Made by a program: the position numbers and the translations under genes
From: Pseudomonas sp. 2FG
GTDB taxonomy: Bacteria > Pseudomonadota > Gammaproteobacteria > Pseudomonadales > Pseudomonadaceae
Assembly (NCBI RefSeq): GCF_005502935.1
Contig: NZ_SCMP01000011.1
Location: 111,043-175,042 of the forward strand
Direction: 5' to 3'
Length of the DNA: 64,000 nucleotides
Shown: one piece after another, positions 33,724 to 43,969 of the stretch
How the letters are laid out: the number at the start of each line of letters is the position of its first letter
Position numbering within the stretch: position 1 is the first letter of the stretch
The notes under the pieces: generated by a model
The model's input: only the letters and a program-made list of their open reading frames with translations
Database searches by the model: none
Told to the model about the DNA's origin: nothing

Positions 33724-33739
33724 ACACAGCACCCATGAG

Positions 33740-33762
33740 AAAGCCGGCGCAATGCCGGCTTT
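33740..33762 (+). repeat. Left copy of 23-bp direct repeat (putative attL), also a hairpin
   Basis: AAAGCCGGC, loop GCAAT, GCCGGCTTT; identical to 35089-35111 in the same orientation. It acts as the terminator of the RDD-protein gene (TTTTT follows). The outer flank ATGAG (33735-33739) is the reverse complement of the outer flank of the other copy. Confidence 0.7.
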
Positions 33763-33813
33763 TTGATGGCGTAACTATCTGATTTGTATAGATGTAGTAT
33801 TTTTTTTATTTTT

Positions 33814-33836
33814 TTGTCCCCCCATTTGTCCCCCCA
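33814..33836 (+). repeat. Left TTGTCCCCCCA tandem repeat
   Basis: Two copies of TTGTCCCCCCA separated by one T. The same double motif recurs at 34942-34964 with one mismatch. Such tandem motifs near integrase genes may be arm-type integrase sites; that role is inferred. An A/T-run precedes it. Confidence 0.6.
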
Positions 33837-34131
33837 TGATGAGATTGCGTGAGATTAGCCGGTCTAACCGCTCGCATTCATTTGAGCGAGCTCTTCCAAA
33901 ATGGTAGCAGCGTAGTTATCGATGCAAGCTGGGCAGTGAAGCCTAGGAATGCGTCACGAATGGTGGAGCCCAAACTCATATTTTGGCTTTGTCAGCGTCA
34001 GGGTTCAATGAGGGTTTAGTCCGTGAATGCAGAACCCATGCACGCATGGACGATGTCGTCGCCAGTAAACCGTGATATTCGTCGCAAGCTCCGCAATAAT
34101 CGGCACAGCTCGCATATAGGGAAGCCGTTAC

Positions 34132-34281
34132 ATGGAACTGATCGACAACATCAACACCCTGCTTGGTGAAAACCTCAAGCTGGATGCGCGCCTGCACAAA
34201 GAAAAACAGTTCAACCGCAAGGTGGTGCTCAACGCCCAGCTGCGGGTAATCCAGAATGAAATTGCCGAACTGAGTGCCTAA
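34132..34281 (+). pseudogene. Chimeric 49-codon ORF: helicase start fused to DUF4391-like end
   Basis: Open frame of 49 codons behind AGGGAAG. Residues 1-17 (MELIDNINTLLGENLKL) resemble the N-terminus of large SNF2/DEAD helicases found upstream of type III restriction-modification genes. From about residue 20 (RLHKEKQFNRKVVLNAQLR and onward) it resembles the C-terminus of DUF4391 proteins encoded between that helicase and the methyltransferase. I read it as the in-frame scar of one deletion that removed most of both genes. It sits 42 bp before the mod fragment, as DUF4391 genes do. The family matches are from memory. Confidence 0.5.
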
Positions 34282-34323
34282 ACCTCAGTTCGTGCTTAGC
34301 ACTTAAGAGATACAGGAAGTCCA

Positions 34324-34725
34324 ATGGACAAGCTGAAAATGCACTCCCCCAACCTGACCGATGCCAATATTGCCAAGCTGGCTGAGCTGTTCCCCAATTG
34401 CGTTTCCGAAGCGCTCGGTGCCAACGGCGAGCTAAAACAAGCCATCGATTTCGATATGCTGCGTCAGGAGCTCTCTGAGCAGATCGTTGAGGGAACGCAA
34501 GAGCGCTATCAGTTGAACTGGCCGGGAAAGCGCGAGTCGCTGTTGACGGCGAATGCGCCAATTGCCAAGACGTTGCGACCTTGTCGCGAAGAAAGTACGA
34601 ACTTCGATATCACTAAGAATCTTTTCATCGAGGGAGATAACCTCGATGCGCTCAAGCTGCTGCAGGAAGCATATCTCGGGAAGGTCAAGATGATCTATAT
34701 CGACCCGCCTTACAACACAGGTAAT
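34324..34725 (+). pseudogene. Type III restriction-modification methyltransferase (Mod), truncated
   Basis: The first 134 codons of a site-specific adenine-N6 methyltransferase: N-terminal region MHSPNLTDANIAKLAELFPNC, then NFDITKNLFIEGDNLDALKLLQE and the catalytic motif DPPYNTGN. After N134 the homology stops and the frame runs on as antisense of an integrase fragment to a stop at 34794. The target-recognition domain and the SAM-binding FxGxG motif are missing, so it is inactive. AGGAAG is 5 bp before the ATG. The partner Res gene is absent. Confidence 0.8.
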
Positions 34726-34913
34726 CGTGCGCTCTTAAGGCTGACCTCCGGGAAGGCGCCTAATCCCATCTCCCTGCGTCGACCTGCAAGCTGAAAACGT
34801 AGCAGCCAGGACTTGCGGCCAGTGGGCTTGACGATCAGGCGCAGTCCATCGCCGTCTTCATAGGTGCCGGGCTCGGTGAGGTTCTCGACCTGCTTAGGAT
34901 TTAGCTTGCCCAT
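34726..34913 (-). pseudogene. P4-type tyrosine integrase, N-terminal fragment
   Basis: Minus-strand frame beginning at the ATG at 34913 with the arm-binding domain of P4-like integrases (DUF4102 type): TYEDGDGLRLIVKPTGRKSW and LRFQLAGRRREMGLGAFPE, ending at VSLKSAR. The catalytic domain (R-H-R-Y) is lost where the frame meets the methyltransferase fragment at about 34725. The gene starts next to the right repeat, the usual place for an integrase beside its attachment site. Confidence 0.75.
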
Positions 34914-34941
34914 ATAGTCCTCGCTGCATTGCCATATTCAC

Positions 34942-34964
34942 TTGTCCCCCCACTTGTCCCCCCA
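34942..34964 (+). repeat. Right TTGTCCCCCCA tandem repeat
   Basis: Two copies of TTGTCCCCCCA separated by one C, 29 bp upstream of the integrase ATG. It matches 33814-33836 at 22 of 23 positions in the same orientation. Confidence 0.6.
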
Positions 34965-35088
34965 CTCGCACTTCGGATGAGGTCAAACAGTCTTGGACTT
35001 GGCTGGATCGATGATTGGCTGTAACCCTTGATTTGTCTAGGTTATCAGGAGGCGTGTCGGAAGGGTGGAGATTATATTGGGCAATAAA

Positions 35089-35111
35089 AAAGCCGGCGCA
35101 ATGCCGGCTTT
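35089..35111 (-). repeat. Right copy of 23-bp direct repeat (putative attR), terminator of lptG
   Basis: Identical to 33740-33762, including loop GCAAT. On the minus strand the stem is followed by TTTTTT, so it terminates lptG. The outer flank CTCAT (35112-35116) would pair with ATGAG beside the left copy if the element were removed. Confidence 0.7.
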
Positions 35112-35127
35112 CTCATATCAGCACCAA

Positions 35128-36189
35128 TCAACCCGCGCGGCGCAGCATCCAAATCCCCGCCAAGCCGCAGATCGCACTCGGGATCAGCACCGCCAGCAAC
35201 GGCGGGAAGCCAAATACCAAGCTCGAAGGCCCCAACAGATCCTGGGCGATCCGAAACACGAAGCCGACCAGCACACCGGTGAACACCCGCTGCCCGAGGG
35301 TTACCGAGCGCAGCGGGCCAAAGATGAAGGAAATCGCCATCAACACCAGCGCCGCGGTCACCACGGGTTGCAGCACCTTGGTCCAGAAGGCCAACCAGTA
35401 ACGGCCATTATTCAGCCCTTGCTCGGCCAGATATTGGATGTAACGCCACAGCCCAGTCACCGATAACGCCTCTGGCTCCAGCACCACGGTGCCGAGCAGT
35501 TGCGGGCTCAACTCGACATCCCAGCGCTCACTAGGCGACTCGACCACCTCGGTAGTGCGCTCATGGAAATGCGTGGTCGCCACATCCTCCAACTGCCAAT
35601 GATCACCCTGATACAGCGCGCGCTTCGAGAAGCTGGAAGAGAGCAAATGCCGCTGATCATCAAACCGGTAGCGGGTCACCCCGTAGAGCACGCCATTGGG
35701 CTGCACCGCGTTGATATGCACGAACTCATCACCTTGGCGATGCCAAAGGCCGCGTTTAGCCGTCTGCGCCGCCCCGCCGCCCTGCGCCATGGAGCGACTG
35801 GCCTGACCCAGATTCTCACTCCAGGGCGCCAAGTATTCGCCGATCAGGATGCCCACCAGCATCAACACCAGCATCGGCTTCATCACCGCCCAGACGATTC
35901 GCCCGACCGAGACACCCGCCGCCCGCATGATGGTCAGCTCGCTACTGCTCGCCAGATTGCCAAGACCAATCAAGCAGCCGATCAAGGCCGCCATCGGCAG
36001 CATGTCGTAGACCTTACGCGGCGCCGTCAGCAGCACATACCAGGCCGCATCTGACAAGCCATAACCACCCTCGACATCACCCAACTCATCGATAAAGGCA
36101 AACAGCATGGCCAAGCCGACGATGATGCCCAGCACCGTGAGAATCGCGAAGAACACACTGGTGCCGATGTAGCGATCCAACCTAACCAT
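35128..36189 (-). CDS. lptG: LPS export permease LptG
   Basis: One of the two membrane subunits of the LptB2FG ABC exporter that extracts LPS from the inner membrane and passes it to LptC. The 353-residue protein has three N-terminal membrane helices (MVRLDRYIGTSVFFAILTVLGIIVG), a periplasmic beta-jellyroll (about 130-260) and three C-terminal helices. It overlaps the end of lptF by 8 bp, so the two are coupled. Confidence 0.95.
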   Translation of the reverse strand: MVRLDRYIGTSVFFAILTVLGIIVGLAMLFAFIDELGDVEGGYGLSDAAWYVLLTAPRKVYDMLPMAALIGCLIGLGNLASSSELTIMRAAGVSVGRIVWAVMKPMLVLMLVGILIGEYLAPWSENLGQASRSMAQGGGAAQTAKRGLWHRQGDEFVHINAVQPNGVLYGVTRYRFDDQRHLLSSSFSKRALYQGDHWQLEDVATTHFHERTTEVVESPSERWDVELSPQLLGTVVLEPEALSVTGLWRYIQYLAEQGLNNGRYWLAFWTKVLQPVVTAALVLMAISFIFGPLRSVTLGQRVFTGVLVGFVFRIAQDLLGPSSLVFGFPPLLAVLIPSAICGLAGIWMLRRAG

Positions 36190-37303
36190 GAGCCAGCTCC
36201 CGCGCAGCGCGACGACCCGCCCACTTCAGACGCAATGGCTCCCAATACAGCAGCGTAAGACCAATCAACAAGAACACCCCATGCACCCACCAGAGCCCTA
36301 GATCCAAAGGAATCTTGCCCTTATCCAGCGCCCCGCGCGCGGCGATCAACAGAGACAGGTAAGCCATATAAAGAAGAATCGCCGGCAGCAGCTTGAGGAA
36401 GCGCCCTTGACGCGGATTGACCCGGGACAACGGCACCGCCAGCAAGGTGACGACAAAGACCAGCAACGGAAGTGAGAGACGCCACTGCAACTCTGCCTGG
36501 TACTTCGGGTTATCGCTGCCGATCAGCTCAGCCGTCGGAATCGCCTCGCGCTCACTGATCTCGCTACTGACCTCCGGCTTGAGCAACAAGACGCCGTAGG
36601 TGTCGTACTGAATCGCCCGGTAGTCGGCCTGACCAGGATTGCCATCGTAGCGGTAGCCGTTTTCCAGAATCAGGTAACGACTGCCATCCGCCTGGATCTC
36701 CTGACGGCCCTTCTGCGCGACCAACACCGTGATGCCGCGCTCCTTGTCACCGGCCTTGGAAAGGCGCTTTTCCGAGATAAAGATACCGCCCAACTCACTG
36801 CGATCGTTCGACATGTCCTGGGTATAGGTGACCCGCGAACCACTCTTCATGGCCTGGAAGCGCCCAGGCACCAGCGTGTCGAACTCGGTCAGGGCATCCT
36901 GCTCATTGAGGATCCGCGCCACCTGAGTCACCCCTTGCGGCGCCAAGCCCAGGCTCAACCAGGCCACCAACAGCGCAACCAGCGTCGCCGGCACCAAGCT
37001 GTAGGCCAGCAGGCGCTGCCGGCTCATGCCGGTTGCCGACAGCACGGTCATTTCGCTGTCGAGATAGAGCCGGCCGTAAGCCAACAAAATACCGAGAAAC
37101 AAGCCCAGCGGCAGGATCAACTGCAGGAAGCCTGGCAGTCGGAAGCCCATGATCAGGAACAACACGCCCGGATCGAGAGCCCCTTGCGCGGCCTGGGCCA
37201 GATATTTAATGAAGCGCCCGCTCATGATGATCACTAAGAGCACGGCACTCACCGCGCTCAAGGTCACCAGCACCTCGCGAGACAGATAACGGAAGACGAT
37301 CAA
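36182..37303 (-). CDS. lptF: LPS export permease LptF
   Basis: The other membrane subunit of the LPS exporter. The 373-residue protein has the same layout as LptG: helices (FRYLSREVLVTLSAVSAVLLVIIMSG), periplasmic jellyroll with ERGITVLVAQKG, then helices. I choose the TTG at 37303 because GGAG lies 8 bp upstream and it gives M-IVFRYLSREV. A GTG at 37312 adds three residues but overlaps that GGAG. lptF is divergent from pepA. Confidence 0.94.
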   Translation of the reverse strand: MIVFRYLSREVLVTLSAVSAVLLVIIMSGRFIKYLAQAAQGALDPGVLFLIMGFRLPGFLQLILPLGLFLGILLAYGRLYLDSEMTVLSATGMSRQRLLAYSLVPATLVALLVAWLSLGLAPQGVTQVARILNEQDALTEFDTLVPGRFQAMKSGSRVTYTQDMSNDRSELGGIFISEKRLSKAGDKERGITVLVAQKGRQEIQADGSRYLILENGYRYDGNPGQADYRAIQYDTYGVLLLKPEVSSEISEREAIPTAELIGSDNPKYQAELQWRLSLPLLVFVVTLLAVPLSRVNPRQGRFLKLLPAILLYMAYLSLLIAARGALDKGKIPLDLGLWWVHGVFLLIGLTLLYWEPLRLKWAGRRAARELAHG

Positions 37304-37330
37304 ACCAGACACTCCAGGGTTGTCAGGCTC

Positions 37331-38931
<1,601 letters not shown>

Positions 38932-38986
38932 TGCTTTTTGGCCTTCAACGCAGCATAAGCAAGCGCAGTAGCTTTGAGGGCCCAAA

Positions 38987-39406
38987 ATGACCCGCGTCGA
39001 GTTCTACGTCCTCTCCTCGGCCAACCCGGTGGATCGCCTGCGCGCGGCCTGCCAGCTGGCGAGCAAGGCCTGGCGCCATGGCCTGCCGGTCTTCCTGCGT
39101 TGCGCCGACCAGGCTCAATGCGCCGAGGTCGACGAACTGCTCTGGCGCTTCAAGGCCGAGACCTTTGTGCCGCATGGCCTGTATCGGGATGACCCACTGG
39201 CGCCCGTCGTGCTGGGGCTTAACGATGAGCCGGCGGCGCAGCAGGGCCTGCTGATCAACCTCGACCCGAGCCTTTCGCCGTTCATCGAGCGTTTCAGCCG
39301 GGTGATCGAGATCGTCAATCAAGAGCCCGAGCAACTGCACAGCTCGCGCGAGAATTTTCGTACCTATCGTCAGCGGGGCTATGACCCGCAGCGAGTCGAA
39401 CTGTAG
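38987..39406 (+). CDS. holC: DNA polymerase III subunit chi
   Basis: Clamp-loader accessory subunit that contacts SSB and helps primer hand-off. The 139-residue protein has the family N-terminus (MTRVEFYVLSSANPVDRLRAACQLASKAWRHG) and the C-terminal RFRTYRQRGY-like stretch (NFRTYRQRGYDPQR). GAGGG lies upstream of the ATG. It is in the conserved pepA-holC-valS order. Confidence 0.94.
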   Translation: MTRVEFYVLSSANPVDRLRAACQLASKAWRHGLPVFLRCADQAQCAEVDELLWRFKAETFVPHGLYRDDPLAPVVLGLNDEPAAQQGLLINLDPSLSPFIERFSRVIEIVNQEPEQLHSSRENFRTYRQRGYDPQRVEL

Positions 39407-39415
39407 CCTTACCCC

Positions 39416-39811
39416 ATGGACACGCCAAAACCACCGCACAAGCCCACCCACTTGCTGGATGACCTCGAGTCGATCCGCGAGTTTCTGGCCGGCGACGAAA
39501 GCCTGGAACCACCGCTGCTCACCGACGCCATCGAGCTAGGCGAAATCCCCCTGTTGTCCGATATCGTCTCGCCAGGTGAAACGCCACCGCCCAGCGCAGC
39601 AGCCATCCCCACACCTCTGCCGGCAACGCTCGCTTCGAGCGTGCAACAGGCGGTGCTTAGCGACAGCTCCAGCGAACTGTCGCGCCTAGATAACGAACTG
39701 CGCGCCGCGGCGCAGTTGATCCTGCAGGATGTGATCGACGATTTCGTGCCGCAGATCGAGGCCGAACTCCAGCGCCGCCTGGAGCGTCTGCTGCCCCCGC
39801 GCAAGTCCTGA
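39416..39811 (+). CDS. Conserved pseudomonad protein between holC and valS
   Basis: A 131-residue, strongly acidic protein starting 9 bp after the holC stop. The N-terminal half is rich in Pro, Asp and Glu and looks disordered ([37 protein letters not shown]). The C-terminal 50 residues form a likely amphipathic helix pair ([36 protein letters not shown]). I know of no function. Its steady place beside holC suggests a link to the clamp loader, but this is only an inference. Confidence 0.75.
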   Translation: MDTPKPPHKPTHLLDDLESIREFLAGDESLEPPLLTDAIELGEIPLLSDIVSPGETPPPSAAAIPTPLPATLASSVQQAVLSDSSSELSRLDNELRAAAQLILQDVIDDFVPQIEAELQRRLERLLPPRKS

Positions 39812-39850
39812 ACCACGCCCCCAGGCTTGCCTGCCAGGCCAGCCGTCGCG

Positions 39851-39875
39851 ACGGATAACGCCAGGCGTTATCCGT
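39851..39875 (+). terminator. Hairpin between the holC operon and valS
   Basis: ACGGATAACG (39851-39860) pairs with CGTTATCCGT (39866-39875), loop CCAGG, followed by CTTACG. The GGATAACG...CGTTATCC pattern is a frequent intergenic hairpin in pseudomonads, so it may be a repeat as well as a weak terminator. Confidence 0.5.
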
Positions 39876-39947
39876 CTTACGCCCCGAACACCATCCCCGT
39901 TATACTTGTCGGCTTTCCGATTAGCCGCCAATAGGGTCCCGCCCCGC

Positions 39948-42797
39948 ATGGACAAGACCTACCAGCCGCACGCCATTGAAACCTCCTGGTATGAAACCTG
40001 GGAGGCGAAGAACTATTTCGCCCCGCAAGGCGCCGGCGACTCTTACACCATCATGATTCCGCCGCCGAACGTCACCGGCAGCCTGCACATGGGCCATGGC
40101 TTCAACAACGCCATCATGGACGCGCTGATCCGCTTCCGCCGCATGCAGGGTCGCAACACCCTGTGGCAGCCGGGCACCGACCACGCCGGTATCGCCACGC
40201 AGATGGTGGTGGAGCGCCAACTGGGCGCCGAAGGCATCAGCCGTCACGACCTCGGCCGCGAGAAGTTCCTCGACAAGGTCTGGGAATGGAAGGAAGAATC
40301 CGGCGGCACCATCACCCGGCAGATTCGTCGCCTCGGTTCCTCCGTCGACTGGTCGCGCGAGCGCTTCACCATGGACGACGGCCTCTCCGAGGCGGTCAAG
40401 GAAGCCTTCGTCCGGCTGCACGAAGACGGTCTGATCTACCGCGGCAAGCGCCTGGTCAACTGGGACACCCAGCTGCACACGGCGATTTCCGATCTCGAAG
40501 TGGAAAACCACGACGTGGCGGGCCACCTGTGGAACCTGCGTTACCCGCTGGCCGATGGCGCCACGACCGCCGATGGCCAGGATTACCTGATCGTCGCCAC
40601 CACCCGTCCGGAAACCATGCTCGGCGATGCCGCCGTCGCCGTGCATCCGGAGGACGAGCGCTACCAGGCGCTGATCGGCAAGTTCATCGAGCTCCCCCTG
40701 GTGGGCCGGCGCATCCCGATCATCGCCGACGACTATTGCGACCCCGAGTTCGGCACCGGCTGCGTGAAGATCACCCCGGCCCACGACTTCAACGACTATG
40801 AAGTCGGCAAACGGCACAACCTGCCGTTGATCAACGTGCTGGATAAAGACGCCGCCCTTCTCGCCACCGCCCAGGTGTTCCACCTGGATGGCAGCGTCAA
40901 TGGCGCCTTCGATGCCCGCTTGCCGGCGGAATACGCCGGGCTGGATCGCTTTGTCGCGCGTAAGCAGATCGTTGCGGCGCTCGACGCCCTCGGCCTGCTG
41001 GAAAAGGTCGACGACCACGCATTGAAAGTGCCGAAAGGCGACCGCTCCGGCACCGTGATCGAGCCGTGGCTGACCGACCAGTGGTACGTCTCCACCAAGC
41101 CGCTGGCCGAGCCGGCGATTGCCGCCGTGGAAGATGGCCGCATCCAGTTCGTGCCCAAGCAGTACGAGAACATGTACTTCTCCTGGATGCGCGACATCCA
41201 GGACTGGTGCATCAGCCGCCAGCTCTGGTGGGGCCACCGCATTCCGGCCTGGTACGACGAAGCCGGCAATGTCTACGTCGGCCGCGATGAAGCGGAGGTG
41301 CGTGCCAAGCACAACCTCGGCGACATCCCGCTGCGCCAGGACGATGACGTACTGGACACCTGGTTCAGCTCGGGCCTGTGGACCTTCTCCACCCTCGGCT
41401 GGCCGGAACAGACCGAACTCCTCAAGACCTTCCACCCGACCGACGTGCTGGTCACCGGCTTCGACATCATCTTCTTCTGGGTCGCCCGGATGATCATGCT
41501 GACGATGCACCTGGTGAAGAACGACGACGGCACCCCGCAGGTGCCGTTCAAGACCGTCTATGTGCACGGTCTGGTGCGCGACGGCCAGGGCCAGAAGATG
41601 TCCAAGTCAAAGGGCAACGTCCTCGACCCGCTGGACCTCGTCGACGGCATCGAGCTGGAAACCCTGGTGCAGAAACGCACCAGCGGCATGATGCAGCCCA
41701 AGCTGGCCGAGAAAATCGCCAAGCAGACTCGCCAGGAATTCCCGGAAGGCATCGCCAGCTACGGCACCGACGCCCTGCGCTTCACGTTCTGCTCGCTGGC
41801 CTCCACCGGCCGCGACATCAAGTTCGACATGGGCCGCGTCGAGGGCTACCGCAACTTCTGCAACAAGTTGTGGAACGCCGCCAACTTCGTGCTGGAGAAC
41901 ACCGACAATCAGGACTGCGGGGTGAATGGCGAAGCCGTCGAACTGTCCTCGGTCGACCGTTGGATCATCTCCCAGCTGCAACGCACCGAAGCCGAAGTGA
42001 CCCGCCAACTCGACCAGTTCCGCTTCGACCTGGCCGCCCAGGCACTCTATGAGTTCATCTGGAACGAGTACTGCGCCTGGTATCTGGAGCTGGTCAAGCC
42101 GGTGCTATGGGACGAAAGCGCGCCTATCGAGCGCCAGCGCGGCACCCGCCGCACGCTGATCCGCGTGCTGGAAGTCATACTGCGCCTGGCCCACCCGTTT
42201 ATGCCGTTTATTACGGAAGAAATCTGGCAGCGCATCAAGGCGCAAGCTGGCGTCAGCGGCGAAACCATCATGCTGCAAGCCTGGCCGGTGGCGAACGAAA
42301 GCCGCATCGATGCCGCCGCCGAAGGCGATATCGAGTGGGTGAAGGCGCTGATGCTCGGCCTGCGGCAGATCCGTGGCGAGATGAATATCTCCATGGCCAA
42401 GCGCATCGACGTGGTGTTGAGCAATGTCTCGGCCTCCGACCAGCGCCGCCTGAGCGAAAACGAGCCACTGCTGAACAAGCTGGCCAAGCTGGAATCCGTC
42501 AGCGTACTGGCCCAAGGCGACGAAGCCCCCATGTCCGCCACCGCCCTGGTTGGCGAGATGCACGTACTGGTGCCGATGGCCGGGCTGATCGACAAAGACG
42601 CCGAGCTGGCTCGACTGGACAAGGAAATCCAGCGTCTGAGCCAGGAAGTCCAGCGCATCGGTGGCAAGCTGGGCAACGCCAGCTTCGTCGACAAGGCGCC
42701 GCCGGAAGTGATCGCCAAGGAGCGCGCCAAACTCGCCGAAGCCGAACAAGCCGTCGGCAAGTTCAACGAGCAACGCGAACGTATCGCCAGCCTGTAA
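39948..42797 (+). CDS. valS: Valyl-tRNA synthetase
   Basis: Class Ia synthetase charging tRNA-Val, with editing of threonine. The 949-residue protein has the HIGH motif as HMGH (residues 47-50, in [14 protein letters not shown]), the CP1 editing domain (about 190-340), the KMSKS loop ([14 protein letters not shown]), an anticodon-binding helical bundle and a C-terminal coiled coil ([20 protein letters not shown]). The ATG at 39948 starts [14 protein letters not shown]; the longer frame upstream crosses the intergenic hairpin region. Confidence 0.97.
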   Translation: MDKTYQPHAIETSWYETWEAKNYFAPQGAGDSYTIMIPPPNVTGSLHMGHGFNNAIMDALIRFRRMQGRNTLWQPGTDHAGIATQMVVERQLGAEGISRHDLGREKFLDKVWEWKEESGGTITRQIRRLGSSVDWSRERFTMDDGLSEAVKEAFVRLHEDGLIYRGKRLVNWDTQLHTAISDLEVENHDVAGHLWNLRYPLADGATTADGQDYLIVATTRPETMLGDAAVAVHPEDERYQALIGKFIELPLVGRRIPIIADDYCDPEFGTGCVKITPAHDFNDYEVGKRHNLPLINVLDKDAALLATAQVFHLDGSVNGAFDARLPAEYAGLDRFVARKQIVAALDALGLLEKVDDHALKVPKGDRSGTVIEPWLTDQWYVSTKPLAEPAIAAVEDGRIQFVPKQYENMYFSWMRDIQDWCISRQLWWGHRIPAWYDEAGNVYVGRDEAEVRAKHNLGDIPLRQDDDVLDTWFSSGLWTFSTLGWPEQTELLKTFHPTDVLVTGFDIIFFWVARMIMLTMHLVKNDDGTPQVPFKTVYVHGLVRDGQGQKMSKSKGNVLDPLDLVDGIELETLVQKRTSGMMQPKLAEKIAKQTRQEFPEGIASYGTDALRFTFCSLASTGRDIKFDMGRVEGYRNFCNKLWNAANFVLENTDNQDCGVNGEAVELSSVDRWIISQLQRTEAEVTRQLDQFRFDLAAQALYEFIWNEYCAWYLELVKPVLWDESAPIERQRGTRRTLIRVLEVILRLAHPFMPFITEEIWQRIKAQAGVSGETIMLQAWPVANESRIDAAAEGDIEWVKALMLGLRQIRGEMNISMAKRIDVVLSNVSASDQRRLSENEPLLNKLAKLESVSVLAQGDEAPMSATALVGEMHVLVPMAGLIDKDAELARLDKEIQRLSQEVQRIGGKLGNASFVDKAPPEVIAKERAKLAEAEQAVGKFNEQRERIASL

Positions 42798-42802
42798 CCC
42801 GC

Positions 42803-42835
42803 CACGAGGCCCGCATATGTGGGCCTCGTGCTTTA
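42803..42835 (+). terminator. Rho-independent terminator of valS
   Basis: CACGAGGCCC (42803-42812) pairs with GGGCCTCGTG (42821-42830), then CTTTATT. The loop GCATATGT can fold further. Confidence 0.8.
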
Positions 42836-42847
42836 TTGACTGCACGA

Positions 42848-42950
42848 CATGTAGGTTGGACAACGCTTCACCTGTCCACCGATTCCGGGTCATCATCCGC
42901 TCACCGATCGCGCAGCTTGGTGGATGGATGAAGCGTCATCCACCCTACCC
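42848..42950. repeat. REP-like repeat region
   Basis: Two related segments in opposite orientation: GTAGGTTGGACAACGCTTCA near 42851 and a GGTGGATG...CATCCACC hairpin (42919-42926 with 42937-42944) followed by CTACCC. This TGGAC/TGGATGAAGCG...CATCCACCCTAC pattern is a common pseudomonad intergenic repeat. It marks the boundary where core genes end and accessory genes begin. Confidence 0.55.
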
Positions 42951-42979
42951 GGCTGGCCAGGCGCACTTGAGGAGCCTAG

Positions 42980-43273
42980 ATGGACGTCAGCAAAACCAAA
43001 ACCAGCTTCTATCGCCGCCTCTACGTGGCCTATCTGATCGACACCGACGTGGCCAGCGTACCCGCGCTGATGGACGCCACCGGCATGCCCCGGCGCACCG
43101 CCCAGGACACCATCGGCGCACTGGCCGAGCTGGATATCGACTGCGTGTTCGAACAGCAGGACGGCGCGCGCAATCATGCCGGGCGCTATGTGATCCGCGA
43201 CTGGGGCGCCATCGATAAGCGCTGGATCGAAGCTAACCTGAAACAGATCAAAGCGGTCCTCGAATACCCCTGA
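42980..43273 (+). CDS. Winged helix-turn-helix domain protein
   Basis: A 97-residue protein with GAGGAG 7 bp before the ATG. The sequence is mostly a winged helix: helix 2 and recognition helix around SVPALMDATGMPRRTAQDTIGALAEL, then a beta-wing (CVFEQQDGARNHAGRYVIRDWG). It resembles the HTH_43 group of small single-domain proteins. It could be a DNA-binding regulator with no sensor domain. Its target is not evident; the next gene encodes an unrelated membrane protein. Confidence 0.75.
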   Translation: MDVSKTKTSFYRRLYVAYLIDTDVASVPALMDATGMPRRTAQDTIGALAELDIDCVFEQQDGARNHAGRYVIRDWGAIDKRWIEANLKQIKAVLEYP

Positions 43274-43374
43274 CGAGCATCAAAGCACTGCGTCCCCCGC
43301 GCTGGAAGGGATCATGCAGGTGGCTTGTTCAGCCCTTAGTTCACCTCCGAGAACCCACTGGCGAGAGCGAGACC

Positions 43375-43935
43375 GTGCACAAATACAAGCGACTGCTCAT
43401 GGTGCTGCTGTTTCTCGTGGTGCTGCTCGCCGTGTTCCAGCTTTCCGGCCTGCGCGAACATTTCAGCCTGCAGTTCCTGCGCGAGCAGTTGCTGGAAAAT
43501 AAACTCAGCGGGCTACTCATCTTCATCCTGCTGTTCGCCCTGGGTAATCTGATCCAGCTGCCCGGCTGGATCTTCCTCGCCGCGGCAGTGCTGGCCTTCG
43601 GCCGCACCTGGGGCGGGTTGGCGACCTACGTGGCGGCTACGTTCTCCTGCACCGTGACCTTCTTCACCATCCGCTGGATGGGCGGCGATGCGTTGCGCGA
43701 GCTGAACAACCGCTTCGCGAATAGAATCCTCAGCCAGCTCGACGCTCACCCGATCACCAGCATCGCCTTGCTGCGCGTGCTGTTTCAGACGGTGCCAGCG
43801 CTGAATTACGCCCTCGCCCTCTCCGGGGTAAAATTTCACCAGTACCTGCTCGGCACCCTGCTCGGGTTACCCTTACCGATCTTCCTGTACTGCCTGTTTT
43901 TCGATTATCTGGCCAAGGCACTGCATCTGCTTTAG
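43375..43935 (+). CDS. VTT-domain (DedA/TVP38-like) membrane protein
   Basis: A 186-residue inner-membrane protein starting at GTG (43375). Hydrophobic segments lie at about 7-24, 45-75, 77-100, 128-150 and 155-180. The family feature [32 protein letters not shown] is the conserved re-entrant/VTT core, with an arginine-containing second repeat ([22 protein letters not shown]). Related DedA and TVP38 proteins act as lipid carriers or in membrane energetics; the exact role here is unknown. It may form a unit with rlmF, 34 bp downstream. Confidence 0.8.
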   Translation: MHKYKRLLMVLLFLVVLLAVFQLSGLREHFSLQFLREQLLENKLSGLLIFILLFALGNLIQLPGWIFLAAAVLAFGRTWGGLATYVAATFSCTVTFFTIRWMGGDALRELNNRFANRILSQLDAHPITSIALLRVLFQTVPALNYALALSGVKFHQYLLGTLLGLPLPIFLYCLFFDYLAKALHLL

Positions 43936-43969
43936 CCAAACTCAAGCTCAACGAACGCCTCAGGTTGTT

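Larger units (their letters stand above)
33740..35111. mobile_element. Degenerate integrative element (defence-island remnant)
   Basis: A 1,372-bp insertion between the convergent RDD-protein and lptG genes, which I recall as near neighbours in other pseudomonads. A 23-bp direct repeat forms both boundaries. Inside are 23-bp TTGTCCCCCCA tandem repeats near each end, a chimeric short ORF, the first part of a type III methyltransferase gene and the first part of a P4-type integrase gene in the opposite direction. The DNA looks less GC-rich than its surroundings. No gene is intact, so the element cannot move by itself. The element boundaries are an inference from the repeats. Confidence 0.7.

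Noticed and set aside
33976..34197. A 73-codon minus-strand frame within the remnant
   Set aside because: It crosses the start of the chimeric ORF, has no ribosome-binding site and no recognisable family.
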